DNA of 64,000 bases from an uncultured Lachnospiraceae bacterium (GCA_945868435.1 CAMBLG010000011.1:1-64000); one strand, 5' to 3'; counted from the stretch's first letter, positions 17,351 to 26,862 are shown. Notes: generated by a model from the letters alone, not told the origin. Translations and numbers: made by a program.

Positions 17351-18517
17351 ATGAAGTTCAATAAATGGATGAAGATACGTGTGAGTGCTGTGTTGGTATT
17401 TACTCTTACAGTGGTCGGGGTGGCTGCCTATGCCGGAAACATGCCAAAAGAGGCTCCGAAAACCGCTGATATGACACAGAGTAATCTGACTGCAGGTGTG
17501 GTTTCTGCGTTGGATGTGGCGAGTGAGGTTCCGCTTGACGTTACCGCCGGCGTGTCTGATATCCTGACAGATATGAGAACGGTTGCAGTGGATGACATGG
17601 ATCTTGCAACAGTTGGACAGGGAATTGAGACCGATTCTCAGGATGGGGAAGCTTCTTCGGAGGAAGAAGGAATTATCTGCGGCTATGAGAACCTTGGTAT
17701 TGCAGATATCAAAGAAGGCAATCTGAATGTCCGTGAAGAAGCAACCACAGACAGTAAGGTTGTGGGCAAGATGACGAAGCACAATGCATGTGAGGTACTT
17801 GAGCAGGATGGAGACTGGCTTAAGATCAAGTCCGGCAAGGTGCAGGGCTATGTGAAGGCGGAATATATTCTGACCGGTGACGAAGCGTTTGCCATTGCGG
17901 AGGAGGAGCTTGTTACGGTTGTGACTGTTACGGGAACTGCGACACTTCGCGTCCGTGAGAAGCCGTCTACGGATTCTGCAACCCTTGCGCTGGTAGGAGA
18001 GGGAGAAAGCCTGGTTGTTAAGAAAGAGAAGAACGACTGGTATTATGTAGAGGTGGATGATCAGGAGGGCTATGTGTCCGGAGATTATGTTGAGGTGTCC
18101 ACAAAGCTTCCGACAGCGCAGACCATCACAGAGGTAAAATATGGAGAGGGCGTTTCGGATGTGCGTGTTGCTCTTGTTCAGTATGCCCTTCAGTTCGTTG
18201 GTAACCGCTATGTATGGGGTGGAACAAGTTTGACGAACGGTGTCGACTGTTCTGGATTTACCATGCAGGTATACGCACACTTTGGCATCAGTCTGCCGCA
18301 TCATTCCGGTTCACAGCCGGGATACGGAACAAGAATCAGTGCTTCCCAGGCAAGACCAGGAGATCTGTTCTTCTATGGTAACGGAAGCCGTATCAATCAT
18401 GTTGCCATCTATATCGGCAATGGACAGATTGTGCATGCCAGCAACCCGCGTACAGGTATTAAGGTATCCAATGCCTATTACCGCACACCGGTATGCGTAG
18501 TAAGTTATTTGCCATAA
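17351..18517 (+). CDS. Secreted SH3-domain NlpC/P60 peptidoglycan endopeptidase
   Basis: A 388-residue exported protein. A signal peptide (residues 1-29, ending near AYA) is followed by a linker, two bacterial SH3 domains (about 116-178 and 190-256, each with LNVRE/LRVRE and GYV) and a C-terminal NlpC/P60 domain (about 268-388). The catalytic triad residues are Cys300 (DCSGF), His350 (NHVAIYIG) and His362 (IVHAS). Such enzymes cut gamma-D-Glu-diamino acid bonds in stem peptides during growth and separation. It has its own consensus promoter and a candidate WalR site, and is probably monocistronic. Confidence 0.93.
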   Translation: MKFNKWMKIRVSAVLVFTLTVVGVAAYAGNMPKEAPKTADMTQSNLTAGVVSALDVASEVPLDVTAGVSDILTDMRTVAVDDMDLATVGQGIETDSQDGEASSEEEGIICGYENLGIADIKEGNLNVREEATTDSKVVGKMTKHNACEVLEQDGDWLKIKSGKVQGYVKAEYILTGDEAFAIAEEELVTVVTVTGTATLRVREKPSTDSATLALVGEGESLVVKKEKNDWYYVEVDDQEGYVSGDYVEVSTKLPTAQTITEVKYGEGVSDVRVALVQYALQFVGNRYVWGGTSLTNGVDCSGFTMQVYAHFGISLPHHSGSQPGYGTRISASQARPGDLFFYGNGSRINHVAIYIGNGQIVHASNPRTGIKVSNAYYRTPVCVVSYLP

Positions 18518-18530
18518 TATAAATTTGTTG

Positions 18531-18559
18531 TTTACAAGCATACAAACCTGTGGTATATT
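18531..18559 (+). promoter_or_regulatory. Promoter of rpsO
   Basis: TTTACA (18531-18536), a 17-bp spacer and TATATT (18554-18559); transcription would start near 18566. Confidence 0.72.
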
Positions 18560-18565
18560 ATTTCA

Positions 18566-18673
18566 GTATGGTTTAGCCTATATTCGGTAGATGGACACTC
18601 CGACCTTCCGCTGATTATTGGGCCTAATAAGCAGCCGAATGTGTGCTGCACGATAGTATAAGGAGGATTTATC
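18566..18673 (+). promoter_or_regulatory. Structured rpsO 5' leader
   Basis: An approximately 108-nt leader with a clear hairpin at 18610-18635: GCTG pairs with CAGC and TTATT with AATAA around a GGGCCT loop. S15 commonly autoregulates by binding its own leader, with different folds in different phyla. Whether this one does is inference. Confidence 0.5.
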
Positions 18674-18940
18674 ATGATCGCAAAGGAAAAGAAACAGGCA
18701 ATTATTGCTGAGTACGGCAGAACACCGAACGACACCGGTTCACCGGAGGTTCAGATCGCTGTATTGACTGCAAGAATCCAGGAGCTCACAGAGCATCTGA
18801 AAGAGAACCCGAAGGATCATCATTCCAGAAGAGGTATGCTTAAGATGATCGGTCAGAGACGTGGATTATTATCTTACTTAAAGAAAATCGATATTGAGAG
18901 ATATCGTTCTTTAATTGAGCGTTTAGGTCTCAGAAAGTAA
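18674..18940 (+). CDS. rpsO: 30S ribosomal protein S15
   Basis: An 88-residue primary 16S rRNA-binding protein of the central domain, full length for the family. Signature stretches are [35 protein letters not shown] and [10 protein letters not shown]. The RBS is AAGGAGG. It has its own promoter and terminator. As in many bacteria it lies directly upstream of pnp, though a strong terminator separates the two. Confidence 0.98.
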   Translation: MIAKEKKQAIIAEYGRTPNDTGSPEVQIAVLTARIQELTEHLKENPKDHHSRRGMLKMIGQRRGLLSYLKKIDIERYRSLIERLGLRK

Positions 18941-18946
18941 TTGTTG

Positions 18947-18979
18947 GAGAGCGGAGTGAAACCATTCCGCTCTCGTTTT
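18947..18979 (+). terminator. Terminator of rpsO
   Basis: GAGAGCGGA (18947-18955) pairs with TCCGCTCTC (18966-18974), followed by GTTTT. Confidence 0.8.
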
Positions 18980-19001
18980 GATATACAGAGCTTATACCGG
19001 G

Positions 19002-19045
19002 ACCACTGAAGAATGCATAGGAGTTCCTGTGTATTGTTCAGTAGT
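19002..19045 (+). promoter_or_regulatory. Long hairpin in the pnp leader
   Basis: Residues 19002-19022 and 19025-19045 form a 21-position stem with 17 Watson-Crick pairs, two G-U pairs and two mismatches. It ends 56 bases before the pnp start and no T-run follows. E. coli pnp has a leader hairpin cut by RNase III and then used for PNPase autoregulation; a similar role here is inferred by position only. Confidence 0.55.
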
Positions 19046-19101
19046 TTCGGGGTTCTGCATGTCAGACAGTATTTTATTTCAGAGTAAAAAGGAGAGAAAA
19101 C

Positions 19102-21192
19102 ATGTACAAAAGTTATTCAATGGAGATTGGCGGAAGAACACTTACCGTTGATATCGGCAGAGTCTGTGCACAGGCAAATGGTGCAGCACTCTTGAAGTAT
19201 GGTGACACCACCGTGTTATCTACCGCTACCGCTTCCGACAAGCCAAGAGATGGAATCGATTTCTTCCCGCTCAGCGTAGAGTTTGAGGAGAAGATGTATG
19301 CCGTAGGCAAGATTCCGGGAGGATTTAATAAGCGTGAGGGCAAGGCTTCTGAGAATTCCATTCTCACCGCCCGTGTTATCGACCGTCCAATGCGTCCGCT
19401 TTTTCCAAAGGATTACCGCAATGATGTAACCTTGAACAACATGGTTATGTCTGTGGATCCGGAGTGTCGCCCGGAGATTGTTGCAATGATCGGTGCAGCA
19501 CTTGCAACCACAATTTCCGATATTCCGTTTGACGGCCCATGTGCCATGACCCAGATGGGTATGGTAAACGGTGAGTTTATCGTCAATCCATCTCAGAAGG
19601 TATGGGATGAGGGTGATCTGGAACTCACGGTTGCATCAACCGCTGAGAAGGTGATCATGATTGAGGCCGGTGCCAACGAGATTCCGGAGGCCAAGATGAT
19701 CGAGGCTATTTATAAATGCCATGAGATCAACCAGACCATCATTGCTTTTATGAACAAGATCCGCGAGGAGGTTGGAAAGCCGAAGCATGCTTACACAAGC
19801 TGTGCAATCCCGGAGGAAATGTTTGCAGCAATGAAAGAGATTGTCACTCCTGAACAGATGGAGGAGGCAGTCTTCACTGACGAGAAGCAGAAGAGAGAAG
19901 AGAATATTAAGGCAGTTACAGAAAAATTCGAGGAGGCATTTGCCGACAATGAAGAGTGGCTTGCTGTATTGGGAGAGGCTGTATATCAGTATCAGAAGAA
20001 GACCGTCCGCAAGATGATTCTGAAGGACCACAAGCGTCCGGATGGACGAGCTATTGATCAGATTCGTCCGCTGGCTGCAGAGGTTGACCTGATTCCGAGA
20101 GTTCACGGTTCTGCAATGTTTACCCGTGGACAGACACAGATCTGCGATGTTGTTACATTGGCACCGCTGTCTGAGGTTCAGAAGATTGACGGTTTGGATG
20201 AGAATGTGACAACCAAGCGCTATATGCATCATTACAATTTCCCATCCTACTCTGTAGGAGAGACAAAGCCAAGCCGCGGACCGGGACGTCGTGAGATCGG
20301 TCACGGTGCATTGGCAGAGCGCGCGCTGGTTCCGGTACTTCCTTCTGTTGAGGAGTTCCCATATGCGATCCGTGCCGTATCCGAGACCTTTGAGTCTAAC
20401 GGATCTACTTCTATGGCATCTACCTGTGCGTCCTGTATGTCACTTATGGCTGCAGGTGTTCCGATTAAGAAGATGGTTGCCGGTATCTCCTGTGGTCTTG
20501 TAACCGGAGATACCGATGATGATTACATCGTTCTTACCGATATCCAGGGACTTGAGGATTTCTTTGGAGACATGGACTTCAAGGTTACCGGTACACATGA
20601 TGGTATTACTGCAATCCAGATGGATATCAAGATTCACGGTCTGACAAGACCGATTGTAGAGGAGGCGATTGCCCGCACCAGAGAGGCGAGACTCTACATT
20701 ATGGATGAGGTTATGAGCAAGGCTATCGCTGAGCCGCGCAAGGAGGTCAGTGAGTGGGCACCGAAGATTGAACAGATTACCATTGATCCGAACAAGATTG
20801 GTGATGTTGTGGGTCAGAAAGGTAAGACAATCAATGAGATTATCGCCCGCACCGGTGTGAAGATTGATATCACAGATGATGGCGCTGTATCCGTATGTGG
20901 AACAGATAAGGCAAAGATTGCTGAAGCAATCCACATGATCGAGACCATCACAACCGATTTCGAGGAAGGACAGATCTTTACCGGAACCGTTGTAAGTATC
21001 AAGGAATTTGGCGCGTTTATTGAGTTCGCACCGGGTAAGGAGGGAATGGTTCACATTTCCAAGATTGCGAAGGAGAGAATCAACCGCGTTGAGGATGTGC
21101 TGACACTGGGGGACAAGGTGACCGTGGTATGTCTTGGCAAGGATAAGATGGGAAGAATCAGCTTCTCCATCAAGGATGTTCCAAACGCATAA
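19102..21192 (+). CDS. pnp: Polyribonucleotide nucleotidyltransferase (PNPase)
   Basis: A 696-residue phosphorolytic 3'-5' exoribonuclease. Two RNase PH domains (about 1-215 and 300-540, with FTRGQTQICDVVTL and MASTCASCMSLMAAG), a KH domain (about 550-610, with IGDVVGQKGKTINEII) and an S1 domain (about 618-690, with GTVVSIKEFGAFIEF). Normal length. It sits downstream of rpsO behind a leader hairpin. RBS AAAGGAGAG. Confidence 0.98.
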   Translation: MYKSYSMEIGGRTLTVDIGRVCAQANGAALLKYGDTTVLSTATASDKPRDGIDFFPLSVEFEEKMYAVGKIPGGFNKREGKASENSILTARVIDRPMRPLFPKDYRNDVTLNNMVMSVDPECRPEIVAMIGAALATTISDIPFDGPCAMTQMGMVNGEFIVNPSQKVWDEGDLELTVASTAEKVIMIEAGANEIPEAKMIEAIYKCHEINQTIIAFMNKIREEVGKPKHAYTSCAIPEEMFAAMKEIVTPEQMEEAVFTDEKQKREENIKAVTEKFEEAFADNEEWLAVLGEAVYQYQKKTVRKMILKDHKRPDGRAIDQIRPLAAEVDLIPRVHGSAMFTRGQTQICDVVTLAPLSEVQKIDGLDENVTTKRYMHHYNFPSYSVGETKPSRGPGRREIGHGALAERALVPVLPSVEEFPYAIRAVSETFESNGSTSMASTCASCMSLMAAGVPIKKMVAGISCGLVTGDTDDDYIVLTDIQGLEDFFGDMDFKVTGTHDGITAIQMDIKIHGLTRPIVEEAIARTREARLYIMDEVMSKAIAEPRKEVSEWAPKIEQITIDPNKIGDVVGQKGKTINEIIARTGVKIDITDDGAVSVCGTDKAKIAEAIHMIETITTDFEEGQIFTGTVVSIKEFGAFIEFAPGKEGMVHISKIAKERINRVEDVLTLGDKVTVVCLGKDKMGRISFSIKDVPNA

Positions 21193-21216
21193 GAGCTGAA
21201 TACGAAGAAACAGGAA

Positions 21217-21250
21217 AGAGGAATTCATTTCGGTGGGTTCCTCTTTTTTT
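21217..21250 (+). terminator. Terminator of pnp
   Basis: AGAGGAA (21217-21223) pairs with TTCCTCT (21238-21244), followed by a run of seven T. Confidence 0.82.
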
Positions 21251-21324
21251 GTGTGCAAACGCGTTTGGCAATACCTTTTGACACTCATATCATATAATAA
21301 AAAGAGCAAACCGGGTGATACAGT

Positions 21325-22209
21325 ATGAATCATGTAAAAAGGATTGTACAGGCGGAGGAAGTGTATCGGAGAGGATACACAGGAAAGGGAGTACGGATTG
21401 CCGTGCTGGATACCGGAGTATATGCACATCGGGATATTGTAAAACGCGTCGTGTTTTTTAAGAATTATATGGGAAAGCGCCAGACCTACCATGATGACAA
21501 CGGGCATGGAACGCATGTGGCAGGCATTCTCTGTGGAGACGGAAGTATAAGCCATGGTGTAGTGCGCGGTATGGCACCGGGGGCAGAACTGGTGGTATTT
21601 AAGGTGCTGGATAAGGATGGAAATGGAAAAACAGAGAAAGTGTTGGAAGCTCTGAAGTGGATCCAAAAGTATCATATGGAATACAAAATCCGACTGCTTA
21701 ATTTTTCTGTGGGCTTTTTACAGGGGGCAGAGAACGATGCGCAGGAAGAAATTATTCGCTCACTGGAACAGCTTTGGGATGAAAATGTGACCGTTGTGAC
21801 AGCGGCAGGCAACAACGGTCCCGGAGAGGGGAGTATCACGGTTCCCGGAATCTCGCGGAAGGTGATTACGGTTGGTGCCTGTGATGATGAACAGGGCGGG
21901 AGGAGTATGCCAAAAGGCTATAGCGGAAAGGGACCAACCGGCTGCTGTATTGTGAAGCCGGAGATTCTGGCACCGGGAACCAATATCGTCAGCCTGAGCA
22001 ATAAGGGGAATCAGTATGTACCAAAAAGCGGTACGTCTATGGCAACGCCTATCGTGTGCGGTGCACTGGCACTTGCCCTGGAGAAAAATCCTGCTCTGCG
22101 GCCGGAAAACCTGAAGCTGAAGCTGTATGAATCCCTGGTGCCGGGGAGAGAGCGCAAGGGACCTGCGTGGGGAATTCTACAGGTTGATAATTTGATGAAG
22201 TTGATTTAA
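21325..22209 (+). CDS. Subtilisin-like S8 serine protease, cytoplasmic type
   Basis: A 294-residue peptidase with the complete S8 triad: Asp29 in IAVLDTGV, His61 in NGHGTHVAG and Ser in SGTSMATP near residue 236; the oxyanion Asn lies in TAAGNNG. No signal peptide or propeptide is visible: the chain begins MNHVKRIVQAEEVYRRGYTG, straight into the catalytic domain. This is the layout of intracellular serine proteases. Substrates cannot be told. It follows the pnp terminator and precedes cardiolipin synthase by about 25 bp. Confidence 0.93.
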   Translation: MNHVKRIVQAEEVYRRGYTGKGVRIAVLDTGVYAHRDIVKRVVFFKNYMGKRQTYHDDNGHGTHVAGILCGDGSISHGVVRGMAPGAELVVFKVLDKDGNGKTEKVLEALKWIQKYHMEYKIRLLNFSVGFLQGAENDAQEEIIRSLEQLWDENVTVVTAAGNNGPGEGSITVPGISRKVITVGACDDEQGGRSMPKGYSGKGPTGCCIVKPEILAPGTNIVSLSNKGNQYVPKSGTSMATPIVCGALALALEKNPALRPENLKLKLYESLVPGRERKGPAWGILQVDNLMKLI

Positions 22210-22233
22210 AATAGTTTCTTGGAGGATATTACC

Positions 22234-23784
22234 ATGAAACGTTTTGCACATAAGCTATTTGGAAAATTACCACTGGGGCTTTTTACTATCTGTCTGCAGT
22301 TTGGCTGGCTGGTGTATCTGGCATATTATGCAACCATGGCCAGTTCCATTGTGAATCTGATTTTTGAGATTATAGCTGCGCTTGTGGCGCTTAATATTGT
22401 AAATAGGGATATGCGTACATCCTTTAAGTTATCATGGATTTTCCTGATACTGTTTCTGCCTGTTTTCGGTATTCCGGCGTATTACATTTTTGGACGGTCG
22501 GAGATTACCAAACGTACGAAACGGAAGCTGCTTCATGTGGAGGAGGCTTACCGTCCCCTTAGACCGCAGGATGAACAGGTAATGCAGGAGTTGTATGATC
22601 AGGATTATTACGCAGGGATGCAGTCCTCTTACATTTCCAACTTTGCGGGATATCCGTTATATCGGGAAGAGTCCAGCCGATATTACGAAAGCGGGGAAGC
22701 GTTGTTTCCGCAGTTTTTGGAGGATTTAGAAAAGGCTGAGCATTTTATTTTTATGGAGTATTTTATCATTGAAAACGGAGAGATGTTTGATGCTGTTCTC
22801 GATATTCTCGAGCGAAAGGCGAAGCAGGGCGTGCTGGTGCGCCTGATCTATGATGATGTCGGATGTGTCAATACACTTCCGCCGAGGTATTATAAGCAAC
22901 TCCAGGCAAAAGGTATTCACTGTGCCTGCTTTAACCCGTTTCGTCCGGTTATGTCAGTGGTAATGAATAACCGGGATCACCGAAAGATTGCGGTGATTGA
23001 CGGATATATCGGTTATACCGGAGGTTTTAATCTGGCAGATGAATATATTAACAAGAGGGAACGATTTGGATATTGGAAGGATGCAGGTATTCGGGTGACG
23101 GGAGAGTGTGTCTGGAATTTTACGACCATGTTCCTTGAAATGTGGACTTACATCACTAAGGAGGCTGAGGATACAAGCCAATATCGTCCTCAAAACAGGC
23201 TGTGTGACATGGAACCGGCTTCGGGAGAAGAGCCGTGTGGATTTATTCAGCCCTACAGTGATTCCCCAATGGACCGGGAGAACGTGGGAGAGAATGTGTA
23301 CCTGAATCTGATTGCACACGCCAAGCATTATGTGTATATTTTTACTCCGTATCTGATCCTGGGATCGGAGATGACCACGGCGTTAATCAATGCGGCAAAA
23401 TCCGGTGTCGATGTGCGGCTTGTTGTGCCGAGTATTCCGGATAAGAAGATGGTCTATCTTTTGACCCGCTCCAATTATGCACCGCTGGCCAGAGGAGGTG
23501 TGAAGATATACGAGTATACACCGGGCTTTATCCATTCGAAGTGCTTTGTGGTGGATGATGTCTATGCGACCGTCGGTACAATCAACCTGGATTATCGCAG
23601 CCTGTATCTGCATTTTGAATGTGGTACATTCATGTATCGCACGAAGGCGGTTATGCAGGTAAAGCAGGATGCCCTGGATACCTTTGCCAAGAGCCGGGAG
23701 GTAACGCTGGAGGAATCGGAGAAACACCTGCTTATTGTACGCATGTTTTTTGGTGTGCTGAAGCTCTTGGCTCCGCTTCTGTAA
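22234..23784 (+). CDS. cls: Cardiolipin synthase (phospholipase D family)
   Basis: A 516-residue membrane enzyme that joins two phosphatidylglycerols into cardiolipin. Two N-terminal transmembrane segments (about 12-35 and 40-75, the PLDc_N region) are followed by two HKD motifs, His249-x-Lys (NRDHRKIAVIDG) and His434-x-Lys (IHSKCFVVDD), each with the trailing GGFN/GTIN strand. The ATG at 22234 lies nine bases after GGAGG; a TTG at 22219 overlaps that site and is unlikely. Confidence 0.94.
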   Translation: MKRFAHKLFGKLPLGLFTICLQFGWLVYLAYYATMASSIVNLIFEIIAALVALNIVNRDMRTSFKLSWIFLILFLPVFGIPAYYIFGRSEITKRTKRKLLHVEEAYRPLRPQDEQVMQELYDQDYYAGMQSSYISNFAGYPLYREESSRYYESGEALFPQFLEDLEKAEHFIFMEYFIIENGEMFDAVLDILERKAKQGVLVRLIYDDVGCVNTLPPRYYKQLQAKGIHCACFNPFRPVMSVVMNNRDHRKIAVIDGYIGYTGGFNLADEYINKRERFGYWKDAGIRVTGECVWNFTTMFLEMWTYITKEAEDTSQYRPQNRLCDMEPASGEEPCGFIQPYSDSPMDRENVGENVYLNLIAHAKHYVYIFTPYLILGSEMTTALINAAKSGVDVRLVVPSIPDKKMVYLLTRSNYAPLARGGVKIYEYTPGFIHSKCFVVDDVYATVGTINLDYRSLYLHFECGTFMYRTKAVMQVKQDALDTFAKSREVTLEESEKHLLIVRMFFGVLKLLAPLL

Positions 23785-23850
23785 ACGAATATGTGTTCCC
23801 TAAATCTTGTGCCGAAAATGGAATAAAATACTAAATATAGTAATTGTCTC

Positions 23851-23879
23851 TTGAATTTTCCCCTATATCGTGTTATGAT
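23851..23879 (+). promoter_or_regulatory. Promoter of scpAB
   Basis: TTGAAT (23851-23856), a 17-bp spacer and TATGAT (23874-23879). Confidence 0.65.
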
Positions 23880-23942
23880 ATCCGAGGATTCCAAAGAGGT
23901 TTTGCGCGCTTTGGACAGTTCGATGGGAGAGGACAGGAGACG

Positions 23943-24692
23943 ATGGAGCTTACAGTTAAACTGCAGGTGTTTGAAGGTCCGCTGGATCTGCTTTTGCATC
24001 TGCTGGACAAAAATAAAGTAAATATATATGATATTCCGATTGTGGAGATTACGGCACAATATATGGAATATATTGCGGAGATGAAGCGACAGGATCTGGA
24101 TGTTCTCAGTGAGTTTCTTGTGATGGCGGCCACACTCATTGACATTAAGTCCAAGATGCTGCTTCCCTCAGATCCGGATCAGGAGGAAGAGGAAGAAGAC
24201 CCGCGTGCAGAGCTGGTACAGCAGCTGCTTGAATACAAGATGTACAAGTGTATGGCATACGAATTGAAGGATCGTCAGATTGATGCCCAGCGCGTGATGT
24301 TCAAAGAGCCTACCATTCCGGAAGAGGTTCTGGCGTATGAGGAACCGGTGAATTTTGAAGAACTGATCTCGGATGTGACGCTTGCCAAGCTCAATGAGAT
24401 ATTCAAGAGCATCATGAAGAAGCAGAAGGATAAGATTGATCCGGTCCGCTCCAAGTTTGGAAAGATTGAGAAGGAAGAGGTATCGCTGGAGGAGAAGATG
24501 GTACAGTTGGAACAATATGCAGCAGAGCACAGGCATTTTTCTTTCCGCAATCTTTTGGAAGAACAGTCAAGCAAGGTGGAGATTATCGTGACATTCCTTG
24601 CGATACTGGAGCTTATGAAGATGGGCAAAATCTTCATTTCGCAGGAACGCATTTTTGATGATATTAAGATTGATTCAAAGATTGCTGCATAA
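23943..24692 (+). CDS. scpA: Segregation and condensation protein A
   Basis: A 249-residue kleisin of the SMC-ScpAB condensin. The typical N-terminus TVKLQVFEGPLDLLLHLL is followed by an acidic segment (DPDQEEEEEDPRAEL), and the C-terminal winged helix (TFLAILELMKMGKI) contacts the SMC head. The start at 23943 (METxx-type, MELTVKLQ) has AGGAG upstream; the in-frame upstream ATG would precede the promoter's transcript start. scpB follows 28 bp downstream. Confidence 0.96.
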   Translation: MELTVKLQVFEGPLDLLLHLLDKNKVNIYDIPIVEITAQYMEYIAEMKRQDLDVLSEFLVMAATLIDIKSKMLLPSDPDQEEEEEDPRAELVQQLLEYKMYKCMAYELKDRQIDAQRVMFKEPTIPEEVLAYEEPVNFEELISDVTLAKLNEIFKSIMKKQKDKIDPVRSKFGKIEKEEVSLEEKMVQLEQYAAEHRHFSFRNLLEEQSSKVEIIVTFLAILELMKMGKIFISQERIFDDIKIDSKIAA

Positions 24693-24720
24693 GGATGACA
24701 GAACAGGAAGATTTGGATTT

Positions 24721-25290
24721 ATGGATGAGAAAAACTATAAAGCAATCATTGAAGCCATTCTCTTTACCATGGGGGAGTCGGTGGAACTGGATAAGCTTGC
24801 GGATGCCCTCGAATTAGATAACAAGACGACGAAGGCAATCATCGAGGAAATGATGGAGGAGTGGGAAAAAGAAGACAGAGGCGTTGCCATCATGGAATTG
24901 GACGGCGCATATCAGATGTGTACGAGAACGGAGATGTACGAATACCTGATCCGCATTGCAAAGCAGCCTAAGAAGCGCGTGCTTACGGATGTGCTTTTGG
25001 AGACCCTTTCCATCATCGCATATAAGCAGCCGGTCACCAAGGCGGAGATTGAAAAAATCCGCGGCGTCTCCTCTGATCATGCGGTAAATAAGCTGGTGGA
25101 GTACAATCTGGTATGTGAACTGGGACGTCTGGATGCTCCGGGCAGACCTTTACTGTTCGGAACAACAGAGGAATTTTTGAGAAGCTTCGGTGTGCATTCC
25201 ATCGAGGAGCTTCCGGTACTCTCCACGGTGCAGCTGGAAGAGTTCAAGCAGGAGGCCGAGGCTGAGATGAACGTCCAGTTGGATATATAA
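24721..25290 (+). CDS. scpB: Segregation and condensation protein B
   Basis: A 189-residue winged-helix partner of ScpA in the condensin complex. Signature regions are AIIEAILFTMGESV, LLETLSIIAYKQPVTKAEIEKIRGV and GRLDAPGRPLLFGTTEEFLR. The ATG at 24721 lies ten bases after AGGAAG. The upstream in-frame alternative at 24655 lies inside scpA and would give an atypical N-terminus. Confidence 0.96.
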   Translation: MDEKNYKAIIEAILFTMGESVELDKLADALELDNKTTKAIIEEMMEEWEKEDRGVAIMELDGAYQMCTRTEMYEYLIRIAKQPKKRVLTDVLLETLSIIAYKQPVTKAEIEKIRGVSSDHAVNKLVEYNLVCELGRLDAPGRPLLFGTTEEFLRSFGVHSIEELPVLSTVQLEEFKQEAEAEMNVQLDI

Positions 25291-25304
25291 ATTGCAGGAA
25301 TAAG

Positions 25305-26744
25305 ATGATTTGGAATAATCATATATATTTCGTAAGGAATATGTATGGTTATTTTTTTATGAGAAAATGCAGGCGTTTTTACAAAATCTTACAGCGCATA
25401 GACAGAAATAAGGCAGCAAGAGGGGTTGGAATCGCAATGCTGACGCTGTGTCTTTTGGCGGCAGCGTTTCCCCGAAACTGCAACGGGCAGATTCTGACGC
25501 ACCAAAATCTTGTGCAGAAAGAAACAAGACAGATAGAAACAAAACAGATAGAAACAAAGCAGAAAGGTGTGGCACAGGAGGGACAGACCCAAAAGGTGGA
25601 ATTGCCGGAGTCGGAACTGTACTCCAAAGCCTGCGCCCTGATCGATGGTGAGAGCGGAAGACTTTTATATGGAAAGAATGAACTGGACGGAATGGCCAAC
25701 GCAAGTACAACGAAGATCATGACCTGTATCCTGGCACTGGAAAGCGGTATGTGTGATGAGGCGGTGACGGTAACCGCAAATGCTGCGGCGCAACCGAAGG
25801 TTCATCTGGGCATGCGGGAGAACGAACAGTTTTATCTGAAGGATCTTCTGTATGGGCTTATGCTGGAATCCTATAATGATTGTGCTGTGGCAATCGCTGA
25901 ACACGTATCCGGATCCGTAGAGGAATTCGTAAAACTCATGAACGAAAAAGCAGAAAAGCTGGGGTGTGAGGACACGCATTTTGTCACGCCCAATGGTCTG
26001 GACGGAGAAGATGAAGAGGGGGAACATCACACGACGGCGTATGATCTGTGCCTGATCATGCGTTACTGTGCGTGGGAGTCGGACGCAAGTGAAGAGTTTC
26101 TCGCACTGACACAGACAAAAAACTATTCATTCTGTGATCTGGAGGGGCAATCGTTTTCGGTCTATAATCACAACAGTTTTCTTGATATGATGGACACTGC
26201 GATTACCGGTAAAACCGGGTTTACCTCCAAGGCGGGATACTGTTACGTCGCAGCGGTGGAAGACGGTCAGAGGAAGTACTGTATTGCACTGCTGGCCTGC
26301 GGGTGGCCCGACAACAAGAATTACAAATGGGAGGATGCTAAAAAGCTTTTTGCCTATGGCTGCGATTACTATCACTTGTATCAGGCAGAGGAGTCGGCGC
26401 TGGATCTGCTGCCCATTGAAGTGGGGAGCGGGGTCAAAACAGGTACGCTGGAGGAATGGGGGAAACGTTCCTCATTAAAACTGTATGTGGACAATGGCCC
26501 GGAGGATATGCTTTTTTTGAAAGCGGACTGGGACGATGCCATGATCCAAAAAGAGTTTGTGAACCATGTGGCACTTCCGGTGGAGGAGGGGGATGTGCTG
26601 GGAAAGATCTATTACCGGATTGGCGGGGAGATTTTGTACAGCTATGATATCTGCGCGGCAGAGGAGATAAAGGAGTGGAACTTTCCGGCTTTTTTACGTG
26701 CTTTATGGCAGGAATTTACCCTGGCTTCACAATCGGAAATGTGA
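25305..26744 (+). CDS. D-alanyl-D-alanine carboxypeptidase (PBP5/DacF type)
   Basis: A 479-residue S11 peptidase that trims the terminal D-Ala of peptidoglycan pentapeptides. A hydrophobic export segment lies at about 40-58, followed by a Gln/Lys/Thr-rich linker with repeated QIETK (about 75-86). Active-site motifs are Ser134-Thr-Thr-Lys137 (ASTTKIM), SYN (SxN) and KTG (TGKTGFTSKAGYC); a beta-rich C-terminal domain (about 380-479) follows. The start is uncertain: 25305 has AGGA five bases upstream, while ATGs at 25341 and 25359 give a more usual signal length but poor RBS. Confidence 0.9.
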   Translation: MIWNNHIYFVRNMYGYFFMRKCRRFYKILQRIDRNKAARGVGIAMLTLCLLAAAFPRNCNGQILTHQNLVQKETRQIETKQIETKQKGVAQEGQTQKVELPESELYSKACALIDGESGRLLYGKNELDGMANASTTKIMTCILALESGMCDEAVTVTANAAAQPKVHLGMRENEQFYLKDLLYGLMLESYNDCAVAIAEHVSGSVEEFVKLMNEKAEKLGCEDTHFVTPNGLDGEDEEGEHHTTAYDLCLIMRYCAWESDASEEFLALTQTKNYSFCDLEGQSFSVYNHNSFLDMMDTAITGKTGFTSKAGYCYVAAVEDGQRKYCIALLACGWPDNKNYKWEDAKKLFAYGCDYYHLYQAEESALDLLPIEVGSGVKTGTLEEWGKRSSLKLYVDNGPEDMLFLKADWDDAMIQKEFVNHVALPVEEGDVLGKIYYRIGGEILYSYDICAAEEIKEWNFPAFLRALWQEFTLASQSEM

Positions 26745-26789
26745 ATAATTAAATAAGTAAAATTCATAGTGAAATATTTAACAATTTGG

Positions 26790-26818
26790 TTGATTTCATA
26801 TTGGAAATGTTATACAAT
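26790..26818 (+). promoter_or_regulatory. Promoter of the decarboxylase/transcarboxylase operon
   Basis: TTGATT (26790-26795), a 17-bp spacer and TACAAT (26813-26818), 44 bases before the first gene. Confidence 0.68.
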
Positions 26819-26862
26819 CACAATAGCGAAAATTTTTCATTTTTATAGATGGAGGGCATAAG

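Noticed and set aside
21278-21298. Promoter for the S8 protease gene (TTGACA 21278-21283 and TATAAT 21293-21298)
   Set aside because: The spacer is only nine bases, too short for the two hexamers to act together; no better partner for the TATAAT was found.
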